Below, piece after piece: positions 11,261 to 22,947 of a DNA stretch of 64,000 nucleotides. The DNA comes from Pleodorina starrii (Eukaryota; Chlorophyta; Chlorophyceae; Chlamydomonadales; Volvocaceae). Each line of letters opens with the position of its first letter. Position 1 is the stretch's first letter. A program made the translations under genes and the position numbers. The DNA lies in assembly GCA_030267565.1 (NCBI GenBank), contig BRXU01000004.1, positions 7,022,001 through 7,086,000 of the forward strand. The letters run 5' to 3'. The notes under the pieces are model-generated. The model had not been told where the DNA came from and made no database searches. It worked only from the letters and a program-made list of their open reading frames with translations.

Positions 11261-13027
11261 ATGCGAGCTGGGCAGCTGACGCGGCCCGTTAAGAGCTGCC
11301 GAGGCTGCGCGGCGCCGATGCTAGCTCGCACCTTTCCAGTGTCGGGGGCAGTGCTTGGCCGGCGGCAGCTAGTAACTGTTGCCAATTGGAATCCACTAGG
11401 TGGCAAGGGTGGCGGCAAAGATAAGGAGGATGCCGCTCGGCGAGCGCTAGAGGTGCGAATGGAACCATATCGAAAGCACCAATTTCGACATTGCGCACTA
11501 AATGGTTGCGCAACTGTATGCAGCAATCATTTGGGCAAAAGAAATTCGGGGCGGATGCAAGCAAAAAGGCAGCAAAGCCTGTGGAGCCGCCCAAGCCTGC
11601 GAGCCAGCAGCCTAAGAACCCGCTGCAGAGCATGTTTGGCGGCGCGGGCGGTTCAGGCGGAGCACCAGGTGGCGGAGGCGGTGGTGGCGGTGGAGGCGGA
11701 GGCGGTGGAGGCTTCTTTTCGGGCGGCGGTGCCGAGCCGGGTGGCGAGAAGCCCATCCAGGAGGAGTTCTTGGAGCTAATGCGCGGGAGCTGGGTGTTGA
11801 TCACCAATTTGGGCTTGTTCCTTGCATTCTCAAGCTTTCTGCACAGGTGCGGGGCTTATCGCGGTCGCACATATGCGAGCGACATGCCCGACGGTATCAG
11901 AGCGACACCCATGACATATGCGCCCACAGGTCCCTGAACTGGTTCGTCCAGACGGAGCTGCTGGTGGCTGTTGGGGCGCCTCAGCAGGCTGGCGAGCGTG
12001 TTGTCGGGAAGTTTTTTGAGCTCATCGAATGGTTCGAGCGTAATGTGCTGGGCTGGACGCTGCCGGGCGACGAGGAGGCGGAGGAGAGCACCTCAAAGGT
12101 CTATGAGGTTCTCCGGAACTACACTCCTGCGGAGGCAGCTTACTCGTTTGCACAGCTCAAGTAAGCTGTTCGGGCCCCTGGAGGTGACCCATAGGTCGGC
12201 TGCGAGGGTTGGTTGGATGGGATCAGCTAACAACGAGGCGGCTGCTGGACGACACGGGCGAGCACGTAACTTCCCAATAAGCGCCATGCCAATCATGAAC
12301 TGCGGGCCTTCGGACCACATTAACAACCGGAGACGTGCGCGTCATGTGACGGGCGGCGTGCTACCGACGGGTTTTGCCATGGCAGGGCCTGGGGATGGAA
12401 TGACGGCGAGATCTTGTTGATTATCAACGGCTGGAGTGGCGTTGCCGCTGAATCTACATATCGCCCGTGCAGCATTGTTGGGGACCCACCAGTTCTTCGC
12501 AGCCCAGGCTCTGCGACTGCCCAGCAGTCTTGCCCCCGCCCATCAAGACGGGCAGCACCTGCACATCGGGCGATGCCCCGTCCCGCTTGCTTACCCTCAT
12601 CCAATGTTACCCTTCAAGAGCCTGCCCCAACTGGCCCTTACGCTGTGCTGCGGTCGTGGCCTTCTCGCTGCCTGGCCTGGCCTCCTGACCCTGCTTCCTA
12701 ACTGGCACCCACTGGCACCCACCCACTGGCACCCACCCCACCCCGCCTCTTTTGACATGGTCGCATCACGACAGGTACAAGCTGACGCCGGCGGAGCAGG
12801 ACCTGTTCCACAAGGCCTATGCGCTGCGCCACTTTGAGCGCTCCGACGGGCGGCCCGGCGAGGTGGACCCTGCGGCGCTGCAGGCGGTCAAGGACCGACT
12901 GGACCCCATGGAGGCGGACCGCCGGGCCTACCGCCGGGCCAAGATGGAGGGCAGGCTGGACGAGTACTGGACAGCGGAGCGCGAGCAGCAGTACGAGCGC
13001 ATCGTGGGGCGGCCGCGGACCGCCTAA
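11261..13027 (+). CDS. Unrecognised, probably organelle-targeted, single-span membrane protein
   Basis: Four exons join in phase: 11261-11452, 11524-11846, 11930-12160 and 12775-13027 (stop TAA), giving 332 residues. I do not recognise the family. Residues 1 to about 45 are basic and free of acidic residues (MRAGQLTRPVKSCRGC and on), like a plastid or mitochondrial transit peptide. A lysine-rich stretch with proline (AAKPVEPPKPASQQPK) is followed by a run of about 15 glycines and FFSGGG. Then comes a hydrophobic span (SWVLITNLGLFLAFSSFLH), a conserved-looking WFVQTELLVAVG and FFELIEWFERNVLGWTLPG, and a charged helical C-terminus rich in Arg, Glu and Asp. The layout of transit peptide, glycine linker, one membrane helix and soluble tail would fit an inner-envelope or thylakoid protein, but that is inference. 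A TGTAA lies at 13621-13625. Confidence 0.85.
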
Positions 13028-14236
13028 CGGCGGCGTGACAGAGCAGGCGGCGGAGCGGAGGGACGCACGCACGGCGCCGCGGAGTGCAGCTGGCTGGCGG
13101 CCGACTTGGCGAGGCTGGCGGTACCCTTCAGGGGCTGGCCTGCAGTTTGGATATTGCCGGGGATTGGGCGGCCGGGCGGTGGATTGGATTCTTAAATCAG
13201 GTCGAACGCAGGGCGTTGAGTTTTTCCCGGGTGATGAGAAGTTGTCCGGATTTTGGTGCGCTGTGCTGCGATGCGCGCTTGGTCCAAGGGCTGTGGTGCG
13301 GACGGATGGAGAAATGTGGCCGGGTATCCTTCTTACGTAGCCTACGTGGCATCCGCGATGCCCGGCATTGAAGCACGCAGCAGGAAGGAACGGGTGTCGC
13401 GGGCAGGTTACGGTTGGCTCATCCCTGAGCATGCGAGCATGACATGTGTGTTTTCTGGACGTAAATGTTGATTTTTGGGTCCGAAAGCGACATCGCCTTC
13501 TATCGGGTGGGTTGTCCAGTGCCGCAACCGACACCGTTTGAAGATTTTGCAGCGAGTCGTACCTTGGGGGAAGTAGCTGGGAGGTCCCGAGGGCTTCCCC
13601 CAGGAGAATATGACGTTGGGTGTAATCGATATAACGCCAGGGGAGCAGCGACACGTCGTGTACACTTTCCATACAGCCAGATCGTTGACTGCGATACCAC
13701 AGATGCGCGATGCATGCATGAAACATATGAGCGCCCCTCCCCCCGTGTCCTCCCTACAGCCTTCCATGCCAATGCGAAGCCCTGCGGTTCAGTACATCTA
13801 CAGCCCACCCACCATGACCGTCATAACTTATCGCCAGCATCGTCATTATCCTTCAAAGGCTGCCGTTTCTCCAAGTCTTAGTCGCGCGATGGTCAAGTTT
13901 TTCCCAGTCTCGCCCCCGTCCCCCCCGACAGCTGCTAGTCGACTTCGAGCGCAGACGGGCAGCTCCGTATGTGTGCGGGCACAGAGACGTGGTGCTCGTC
14001 CAACGCAAGCGGACTAGTGTACAGCACACGGACCCATCCAAGGGGCCCCTCTTCACCCTCATGCCCCAGCAGCAGTACCCGCCCACCCGCCGCGCGAGGG
14101 AGACTCGTCGGCCTTTCCAAACAGAGGAACGTGGACGTCGCTCATCTCTCGCTTCAGCTCAATCAACGAGTTCGTTCGGTCGTCTGACGAGAAAGTACAA
14201 GACAAAGTTTTAAGGCAGGTCGGGCCTGGTGCAAGC
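13028..14236. other. Convergent intergenic region
   Basis: This holds the 3' UTR of the gene ending at 13027 (TGTAA at 13621-13625) and that of the kinase gene on the other strand. I saw no minus-strand TGTAA for the kinase. No supportable coding sequence is present. Confidence 0.55.
13621..13625 (+). terminator. TGTAA poly(A) signal
   Basis: TGTAA lies 594 nt after the stop of the gene ending at 13027. It is the first copy I found on that strand. Confidence 0.5.
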
Positions 14237-17200
14237 TCACGACGCCTGCGGCTGCTGCTGTAGCACCTGCTGCGGTGGCTGTTGCTGCGGCTGCGGCGTC
14301 GCCGTCTGCGCCCAAGACTGCGCAGCCGAGGTCTGCTGCTGCTGCAGCATCACCGACGCCTGCGGCGATGGCAGCGCCGAGGTCTGCTGCTGCTGCTGCG
14401 GTCCGTCAGTCTTGGGGCTGCCGGATCCCGTAGCCGTCGCGGTCACCTCGGGCAGGTTGAAGCGCACCGTGTGTGCGGCGCTGTGCAGCGTCTCCAGGAC
14501 CTTGTTCCGCTCCCGCAGCCGGCAGTTCTCCTCCTCCAACGAGCTCAGCTGCACAGCGGGGCAGCGCAGGACACATCATCGCACCGCGAGAGGAGGGGAA
14601 ACGCAGACACAACACCTTGGGGGATGGGCTGAGAAGAGAGCGCCGCAGACAAGAGCGGAAAAGGGGGGAAGAAGCATGGGAAGGGGGCGGCGCGGCCAAA
14701 ACGCTGAAAAAGCGTGACGGGGCCGAGCACCAAGGCAGCATCACAGTAATAGCGTGGAGCGACCCCTTGCAAGAAAGGGCCGTCAAGCCGCCTCGCCCCC
14801 GCCCCGGCCCCTGTGGGGCGAATCGTCTCATCGCACCGCACCGCACCGCACCGCACCTTGCTTCGCAGCTCCCCCAGCTGCAGCCGCAGGTCATCCACGC
14901 CCTCCCCCTGCCCTGGACCCGCGTCGAAGAGCGACTTGGTGGATTGCGTGCGAGAGAGCAGCAACGGCACCCGCCCCTTGTCGCACTCCTGAACCGCCCC
15001 AATCAGCTTCTGCAGGGGGGGGCAAAAGGGACCGGGGTAGGGTTAGGCACGGGCCGAACCAGCGCGCATCGAGCATTAGGGCGGGTGGATGCCGACGAAA
15101 GACGCAGACGACATGACAACGGACCACACGACCGGCGCAGTGAGGTGATGTGATATGCTGCGCGCCCTGTTCCTGCTGCCCCTCCCCCAAAACTCGATCC
15201 TCACCGCGAGCGCGGTCTGGTGCGCTGCCGCGTGGTCGAGCAGCTCCTGCAGCTTGGGCAGCACCACCGACACGCTGGTGACCATGGAGGTGGGTGCGGG
15301 TGGCGGCTTGCCCAGCAGGCTGCCGCCGTCGCTGCGGGGCTTGCCGCCGTCCTTGCTGCTGTCCGCCAGGTTCGCCATCGAAGAGGCCTTCGACAGCGGA
15401 CGAGACTGTGTGCGGGTAATAGGGAGCAGGGAAGTGCAGTGCAGGCGGGTCATGTGACGCGCCGGGGTGTTGGTGGTGGTGGTGGTGGTGGTGGTGTCAG
15501 TGCGGGGTTCAGGGACGGGCAGTACTTTATCAAGGCAGGAAGCAGGACCGGGGCTTTCTACCGTATGTGGGGAATTGTCAATGCCATGGCACAGGCGATG
15601 CGACGGTGATGGCGTCGGCTGTATGTCGTTGCGCTGGAAGGACAGGCACGTTCGACGCCGCCTGGGCATGTGGCCTCAATCCAGTACATTGGGACCATGT
15701 GCGCGGGGTGCGGCCACTCATGCGCCTCGATCCCTTTGGAGCATTGCACGCACAACTCAGTTTAAACAGAGGCAGCACCATCTGGCCGCATCACGCTACC
15801 ATCTGGCACCTGTTTGTGTGTCTGCCTGTCTGCCTGCCTGTCGCCTGTCTCTGTGTCTTCCCATCTATGGCCAGGCGGGCTGGGCCCCCCCCGTCCTGCC
15901 CCGTCCTGTCTGCCCTCCCTCGTGTAGCGCCATCCGCCTGACTTACAAGCCCGCCCGCACCGGCCCTCCCTCGCCCGCGCCCACTCACGTCCGATGTCCC
16001 CTGCTCCGCCACAATCTTAAATCTGCCGCGCTGCGTGGGCGCCACACTCGACACCGACTCCTCCACCTCCGTCTTTGTGGGCTGCAGCAGCGGCCCGGCC
16101 TCCTCCCGCGGCTCCCCCGGCGCCTCGACCCCGGGCGTCGAGCCGCGCTGTATCGACAGGTCCAGCGCCGTCCCGCCCGTCGGACCGTTCGGCAATGACG
16201 TGATGGTGCCGCTGATAGAGGGTTGAGGCTGCGGCTGCGGAAGCGGGGCCGATGGCGGCGCCTGCGCCACGGGCTGCTGGATGGACGCAGGCGCTGGCGC
16301 CAATATCGGCACCGACACGGAGGGCGGCCCGGACGCCGGCACGATAACCTCGAAGCGCCCCTGCGGCGGGGCCGGAGACGGGCAGACAGGTACCAGGGCA
16401 AGGTAAGTGATGCGCACGTGAAGGAAAAAAGCAGTCCCGACACGCTCTCCGCGCGTCCTCCTCTGATGCGCAAGTCCCATGGCTGGCCTTCCGCCAGCCA
16501 TGGAAGGACCGGGTTGGAAGGACCTACCTCCCCTCTCCCCGAGATGTGTTGTCGCAGCGGAGAGTGACAATGACGTGGCTGTCATGTGTCATGTCATGTC
16601 ACATCGATGGCTCGCGTGTCCGGGACCGATGACAGACAGAAGTCTGGAGCATAACGGTGTTTCGCTGATCCTATAAATCGCCGGCTCAGGGAGGCAGCGC
16701 CCCGCCGGAGCCTGCCTCCCTACACCCGCACCCTGCCCCTCACCTTTTTCTGCTTTGTCACGGCAGGTGGCGTCGCTGCTAGCCCGCCGAGGTTCCCTCC
16801 CAAGCTGCCCTCCCGACTTAGCCCGGCAGACGGGCTTACGCCGCCGCCGGGCGACTGGGGCGGTATCTCTCCGGGCGTGTTGCTCCGCTCCGTGCTGGGG
16901 GCCCCTTGCTCCCCAGCCAAGGCGCCTGAACCTACATGGACATCCACGTGGGTGGGGCAGCGAAAGGGTGCGGCAGTGCAGCTGCTAGCAGACAGGTGGT
17001 GGTCCCTTGCGAGGGCAACATCAGAACGAGGACCGCGCGCCAGCCCAAGGACCGCCATTCCTTGCAGGGATTCAAAGTGTGGCCCGCCGGGCGTACGCGG
17101 GTAGCCCCCATCCGTGGCAAGACACCGGAGAATCTTCTGCCAGGTACCTGGCTCTGCCACCAGTTGTTTGCGAGTGGTGTCCTGTTCTGGACAGGCCTTT

Positions 17201-20200
17201 GGTCACCACTGCAAAGGCGCTCGCCAGGCAGCCAGGCAATCGCGGCTCAGGGGCCCAACCCAGCCCTTCATGTGGGATCGGGGCACGTACCGTCAGAGGT
17301 TGCGTTCACAATCACCGGCAGCACAGCGTTGGTCTTTAACGTGGGGTCTTGCCCGCTCATCGTGGCTGCGCACAGGCAGGCAGGCAGGCAGACAGGCAGA
17401 ATGGGGAGGCCAGCAACGCACACGTCTGGGTGGGTCGAAACCGCTTCGCAGCCGGTAGAACGCCGCGGGCTTTGCGGATGAAACGGCTTTGCGGCCGTTA
17501 CGGTTGACAGCGTGCATGTTCTCATCGGTTGCTTCCAAGGCGACATTATCCGACACCACACCGCGGCCTTAGCCGAGTCGTGCCCAAGCGCCGAGCAGAG
17601 CATGCAGCGATGCAGGGGCGTGCCAAGCACGGCTGCCCACGCGATTGTTCCACGCCGTATGCCACACCAGTGCATTAGCGCCGCGTGTTTCCTCTGCCCC
17701 CCATGGTCCTGAACCCCACTCTACATGACCCACACCACAGGGCGCTTGGCAAAGCAGTGTGACCCACTTCGCCCAGTGGGGCATTCGCCTCCAGCCACAT
17801 TAACCAGCTAGGTGCCCTCTCCCCACTCACCGAACGCGGACATCCGCGCCGCGGCCGGCTCCTGAGCCGCCGTTCCCCCCTGCGGCCCTTGCATTGCCAC
17901 GAACTGCGCCGCCGCCAGGGCCGTGGTCCCCGTCATGGTCTCCTCCCGCTCGTCGCTTTCCGTGATGGTCGGCAGCAGGTTGGCTCCGTGCGTGGTGTCG
18001 TCGTCGGGCTCCAGCGCCGCCTGCGCCTTCAGCGCCGCCAGGTCGAAGTTCCAGGAGCTCACGCCCTTGCGGTACTCCTCCTGAAACAACCAAACCCAGC
18101 GCCGGCAGCCCCACGTTTAGGGGGGACGACGCAACGACAAGAAGCCCGGCCAGAGAGCCAGGCCATCTTCCGGACAGGCAGGCAGCGAGAAGCCATGCGC
18201 GCGGCAATTGCCGGCGGTCGATGCGTCCTGTCATGAAAGAACCCAGCCCTCCTCGTTCTCGCCGAATTCATCGACTGATGCGCGAAGCAGGCAAGCGCGC
18301 CGGGTTGGCTACCAGTAGCCCGGCGTCCCGCCTCCGCCCCTCAAGTCCCTTTGGAGTGCTGCGCGCATGCCTCCGTACCCCCCCCCATGGCCTTGCACGC
18401 GCATGCATGCCTGCTGGGTGGGTGGGGGTGTTCCCGGCAGGGAGACACTCGCCGCCCCCGCTGGTACGTGCTCGCCCCCCCCCGCAGCCCACCTGCGACT
18501 TCTCCAGGTTGCGGTCATTGTCCTGCTTGTTGGTGGCGGCCATGCCAATGCGGATCCGGTTGACCCGGTCGGACAGCGGTGGCAGGCCGCCCACCAGGTT
18601 GTCCTTCAGGTACTTCGAGTCCTTCGCAATCTGGGGATGGGGACGACGACGGCACCAGGGGCAGAGTATAACGGGCCGAAGCGGGGGCGGAGGGGGGTTG
18701 TGTAGGGACATCGCGGGTCGAGGAAGAAAGCTGCGTCACTGTCGAGCGTTGTAATCGTTTGACGGTTCGCGCCCTCGGCCCTGCGGACGACGCACGCGCC
18801 GCCTCCGCCCAGGGGACGCCATTCCCCCCCGCCCCCCCCCCGCCCCCACGCACCTTGAAGAACTTGTGCTCGAGCAGCTGCGCCGCGGCGGGGCGCTTGT
18901 CCTTTTCCTTTTGCAGGCAACGCGTCACCAGGTCCTTCAGCGCCTGGGCTCAGCAAGCGGGGCGGAGGACGGACGCGGGCGGCGGTGGTTTCGGAGGAGG
19001 AGGGTAGGAGGTTTCGAAAGGCGGCGCGGGGCGGCGCGCGGAGGGGGGGCGGGTCATCGGGCGGCGGCTTCGAGGCCGTGCCGTGTTCGCGGCAGCTCGC
19101 GGAACACGCAGGGGAAGCGGCAGCGCCACGCCGCGGCGGCACCATGCCACCAAGCTCACTCGCGTGCGTGCGCGCACACCGCTGCGCCACCAGTCGGGCG
19201 GCACGAAAGGACGGACCTTTGAAAAGTGCTTCTGCCCCTTGTCCTCCAGCGTGGGCGCGGGGTTTTGCAGGGTCATCAGCAGCACCTTCATGGGCGGGAA
19301 CTTGGCGAAGGGCGCATGTCCGTGGCACATCTCCAGCAGCGTGATGCCAAACGACCAAATGTCGGCCGAGAAGTCGTACCTGCGGCCGGGGCAACGCCAA
19401 ACCCAAACGCAGCGTCGCAACGTCGTCCGTTGCCACTGAGCTGGGCATCCCCGACCGGCATGCGCCGCGTGCGAACCCACAAACCTGCGCAGCCCCACCG
19501 TCCCCTCTACCCTCCCCACTGCCACCCAGGCAGGCAGTCGCAATCAGTATCACTCCCGGGTTCCAGCGCACTGCTGACGCCAGCGGACGCCAAGCTCCCG
19601 CGCCTTTGCCGCCGAAACGCCGCCCCACCACCCGCGCCGCGGACCCCGCCAGCAGGGGCCATGCTCTTGCGAGGGTTGGGATGGATGGAGGCTTTGCGGA
19701 GAACGCGAGGGTGGGGTCAGGGAGTGATATGCTCCTTTTGGTGGGGGCATCACCCGCGAGGGTGGGGGCATCACCCGCGAGGGCGGGGGCACCAACCGCA
19801 AGCTGCTCACCCGGAAGTCTGCTCCATCACCTCCGGCGCCATCCAGCAGGGCGTCCCAACAAACGTCATGCGCGCCTGCTTATCGTGGCCCCACGAGCCG
19901 CCGCGCTCCAGACTGGCCGCCACGCCAAAGTCCCCCAGCTTCACATTCCCGTCGCCGTCCACCAGGATGTTGCCCGCCTGTGCGCGCGGGGGAAGGCAGG
20001 CTGCGCCGGTGAGCCCCGAGCTTTGCGAGGCCGACGCCAGATTTAAGCCAAGCCTGACGAGTGTGCTTCGCTCGCCCTGCTGGGGGAGGGAGCCGTCACT
20101 GCGCCCTCACCTTCACGTCACGGTGGATGCTGCCGTTTTTGTGCACGTAGTCCAGGCCTTTCAGAACCTCGCGACCAATAGTCGCGATGATGGTCTCGTT

Positions 20201-20967
20201 GAGGCCCTGGAGGGCCAGGCAAGGGGTGGCATGGGGATAACGGTATTGGTGGAGCCCGCCACGGCATCCCGGTGGCGGTTTCCCTCGAAACCCCCTCACG
20301 AAAAACACAGGCATTCCCGGCACCTTCCCCCAACCACACCTCAGGATGGGCGTACTTCATGATGTGAAGCACCGAGCCCCCTGCAACGAACGGCATCACC
20401 ATCCACAGCTCCTGCTCGTGAACGAACGAGCAGTAGAGCGGCAGGATGTTGGGGTGGTTATACATCCGCATGGTTTGCGCCTCGTGGATGATCTCATCCT
20501 GCGCGCACCAAAGCACCCAAATTGATTAAGGAGCGCCTCAACCCGCTGCGGGAGCAGAGAGAACCACGGCTGCTGCGCGCACCAGGTCGCAGTTCATGCT
20601 CTCCAGGTTCATAAGCTTCACCGCCACTTCGGCACCATTCGTCAGGCATCTGGCCCGATGCACCTGAGGGCATATGTGGACGCCGGAACCAGAATTGTAA
20701 GATATTGTGGCGTGCCAAGGCTGAGGTTCGTCGATTGGGGCTCACAGTGGCGCTGACACCGCGACCGCAGTCGTCCAGGATTTCGTACTGGCTCGCGTCT
20801 GTAGGCCAATCTCTACAGTCAGGGGGGAAATATGGCACGCATCGAAAACTGCCCAGGAGGAGGAAGGGCGTCAGGTGACGCTCTTACTTTCCGCTGAGCA
20901 TCGCAAAGTCTTTTGTGCTCTTCCTGGAAGTAAGCTTGGCCGTGAGGCCAGTCAAGGCACGCTCCAT
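14237..20967 (-). CDS. Germinal-centre (STE20-type) Ser/Thr kinase, BLUS1/OSR1/FRAY-like
   Basis: Sixteen minus-strand exons join in phase: 20967-20888, 20848-20746, 20663-20583, 20498-20340, 20206-20111, 19977-19811, 19379-19217, 18943-18854, 18630-18493, 18080-17831, 17365-17291, 16925-16744, 16360-15989, 15405-15205, 15009-14857 and 14548-14237 (873 residues). The kinase domain is intact: [15 protein letters not shown]; the ATP lysine in VAVKLMN (about residue 77); HRDVKAGN (Asp about 171); DFG (about 189); the activation segment [13 protein letters not shown]; and [32 protein letters not shown] is typical of OSR1/SPAK/FRAY and plant BLUS1. After it comes [20 protein letters not shown], the hallmark post-kinase block of the plant members. 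The tail holds two RFx[VI] motifs (GRFEV, GRFKI), a leucine-rich coiled-coil stretch ([19 protein letters not shown]) and a Gln-rich C-terminus. The first exon ([19 protein letters not shown]) was chosen because its phase-2 donor fits the next exon. BLUS1 acts in blue-light stomatal signalling; the role here is unknown. Confidence 0.9.
14833..14858. repeat. (ACCGC)n repeat at an exon-intron border
   Basis: Five copies sit directly downstream of the donor of kinase exon 15. On the minus strand they read GGTGC repeated, so several GT dinucleotides lie in tandem and could act as alternative donors. Confidence 0.8.
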
Positions 20968-22947
20968 AGTTGCTGCTTTGACAGGGGCCTACTTGCAAGG
21001 AAAGAACCTAAGGCTTCCGGCTCGGACCTTAGGTTCGTGTCGGAGACTACCGAAATAATGAAAGTTGTAACGTCTATCCATCTGGTGGGCAAGTGCTTTG
21101 GCAAGCCGCCGTGGGGGCCGCATGCACCGCCTGCAATTTCAGTGTCGCGCCATGCCCGCCGTACCGCTTGGTCCGCGGTGACTCGCGGGTGTATTACCTT
21201 GATATGTGGTAAGTTTTGTAGAGGAAATATACAGATGTTGCTACTTCCCGGCAAACCCCTACACTAACCCTTGCTGTGACGACCGCGACCCACCCATGGC
21301 TGTGTGCCGCCTCGTGAACCCGACTAATACGTTACCCCCGAGCCTGACTTATACCCTCATCCGCAATTCCACCACTTCGTCGCCGAGTGCGTGGAAATCG
21401 GTGCAGCCGCGCGGCCGCTTCTGTCATGACCGCTCGAGGGTGAGGCAGGCCTCGAGCGGCGGGGCAGAGATCCCGGGATCCGTGCCCGCAACAAAACGCG
21501 CACATGCGCGCCTATTTCAGGCCGGGGTCGGGCGGGCATACCGCGGCGCCATGTCCCGCGGAGGCTCTCAAGCCTCCCAGCTCCCAGCTGTATTGTTCGC
21601 TCACAGAGTCCGCGCCCGATGATCTTCCCATCGCGCCGCAGCTGCAATGAACAGCAGCTTCGTCACCTTCATTTCATTTCGGCGCTATCTCCTGGCTTGC
21701 CCTCTGTTTCGGGGTGCAGGCCTTATAATAGTGTAGATGGGAATTTGCTGATGCTGCTGTGCTGTTGCTGCCGCCTCCGCACGGCCGAAGAGGCACACGT
21801 ACTCGGCGCCCGTACCCCAGCCCTATGACACCCCAACCCTTCTATCATTACAAGGGTGAGATGTGGCACCCCCACCCACGCCCCACGCATGATAATAATG
21901 TGCGTGTGTAAATCGCGTGTTATGCTTGGAGTCTGGGGGACAATGTGCCGGACTTGCCGTGTGCAGTGTATGGTAACGCCGGCTGAACACCGTCAGTGCG
22001 GCCGATCCTCACTCTAGCACTGGCTCGACACGACCCAGTAGCGCGTGCTGTAAGGCCTGCCCGCCTCGCACTATAACTGCGAATAATACACCTGTGCAGC
22101 CGAGGCGTCAGCGCTGTGCACGACAAGCACGGTTCGCACAGCGCCAGCTCCGATCCAACACCGGTGACGATATCGATGCCACGGGTTGCTGATGAGCATT
22201 GCGCACAAAACCGGCTCTCGTGCCATCGTTTATCAGGCAATACCTTGAGCCTTGAGCGGTTCGTGAATCTCACGAACCTTTTGTGTGCGCAGCGGTGAGT
22301 CTGAACTCGGGGAGGGGGACTGTTCTTGCCCAGGACGGATCCCGACGCAAGTCGACCACGAATCACGTGACTCCCTAGGACTCCCTCGTCCGCAGTTAGC
22401 GGTGTCGCTAAGCTCCCTTCATGTTCACGCCGTGCACTTATGGACTATGGGCAGTGGCGCTTTGCCGTTGGCTTTACAACCTTACTGCCCTGCAGGGCCC
22501 CGCTCCCAAGGCTGGGCTCTGGGCACCTCCCCTAGTGGACTGGGTGGCGGGAACAGCTCGCTGCCTCGCCCATTGTCGCCGTCCCTTGACACCACGGCAG
22601 TAGCAGCTCAGGTGTGAGATGATCCGCGGCGCAATGCCGCAGGCGGCCCTGATAGCCAGGTCAAGTACGATTCATGGCGGATTTCCGTACCCCGGCACTC
22701 CCTCGAAAAGTGGGCGGGTAACAACATATTTCCTCATGTGCTCGTTAGGACACTTGAAATACGGGTGCTGTGTAACCTGGCTGGCTGGGCAAATGACGTT
22801 TTAATAGTACCGCTGTTGGCGACAACAATCTAGACAGTTTCTTCACGGCCTGACATCTGGCACTTCTATTCCGAGGAGCAACTGGCAATTAACAACTATT
22901 TAACGCTCTTTTATTGAGCCGCCGGCGGTCGGCGCAGTCAGTGCCGC
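20968..22947. promoter_or_regulatory. Divergent intergenic region, kinase (-) and splicing factor (+)
   Basis: This 2-kb stretch should hold the promoters of both flanking genes. It contains one clear 10-bp-stem hairpin (21430-21459). I see no exon, RNA gene or recognised element in the rest. Confidence 0.5.
21430..21459. other. Perfect 10-bp inverted repeat
   Basis: CCGCTCGAGG and its exact reverse complement CCTCGAGCGG flank a 10-base loop in the intergenic region. Each arm contains CTCGAG. Confidence 0.85.

Noticed and set aside
20494..20838. Kinase start at the GTG codon 20838
   Set aside because: GTG is not a likely nuclear start. An exon with ATG at 20967 and a matching phase-2 donor lies just upstream.
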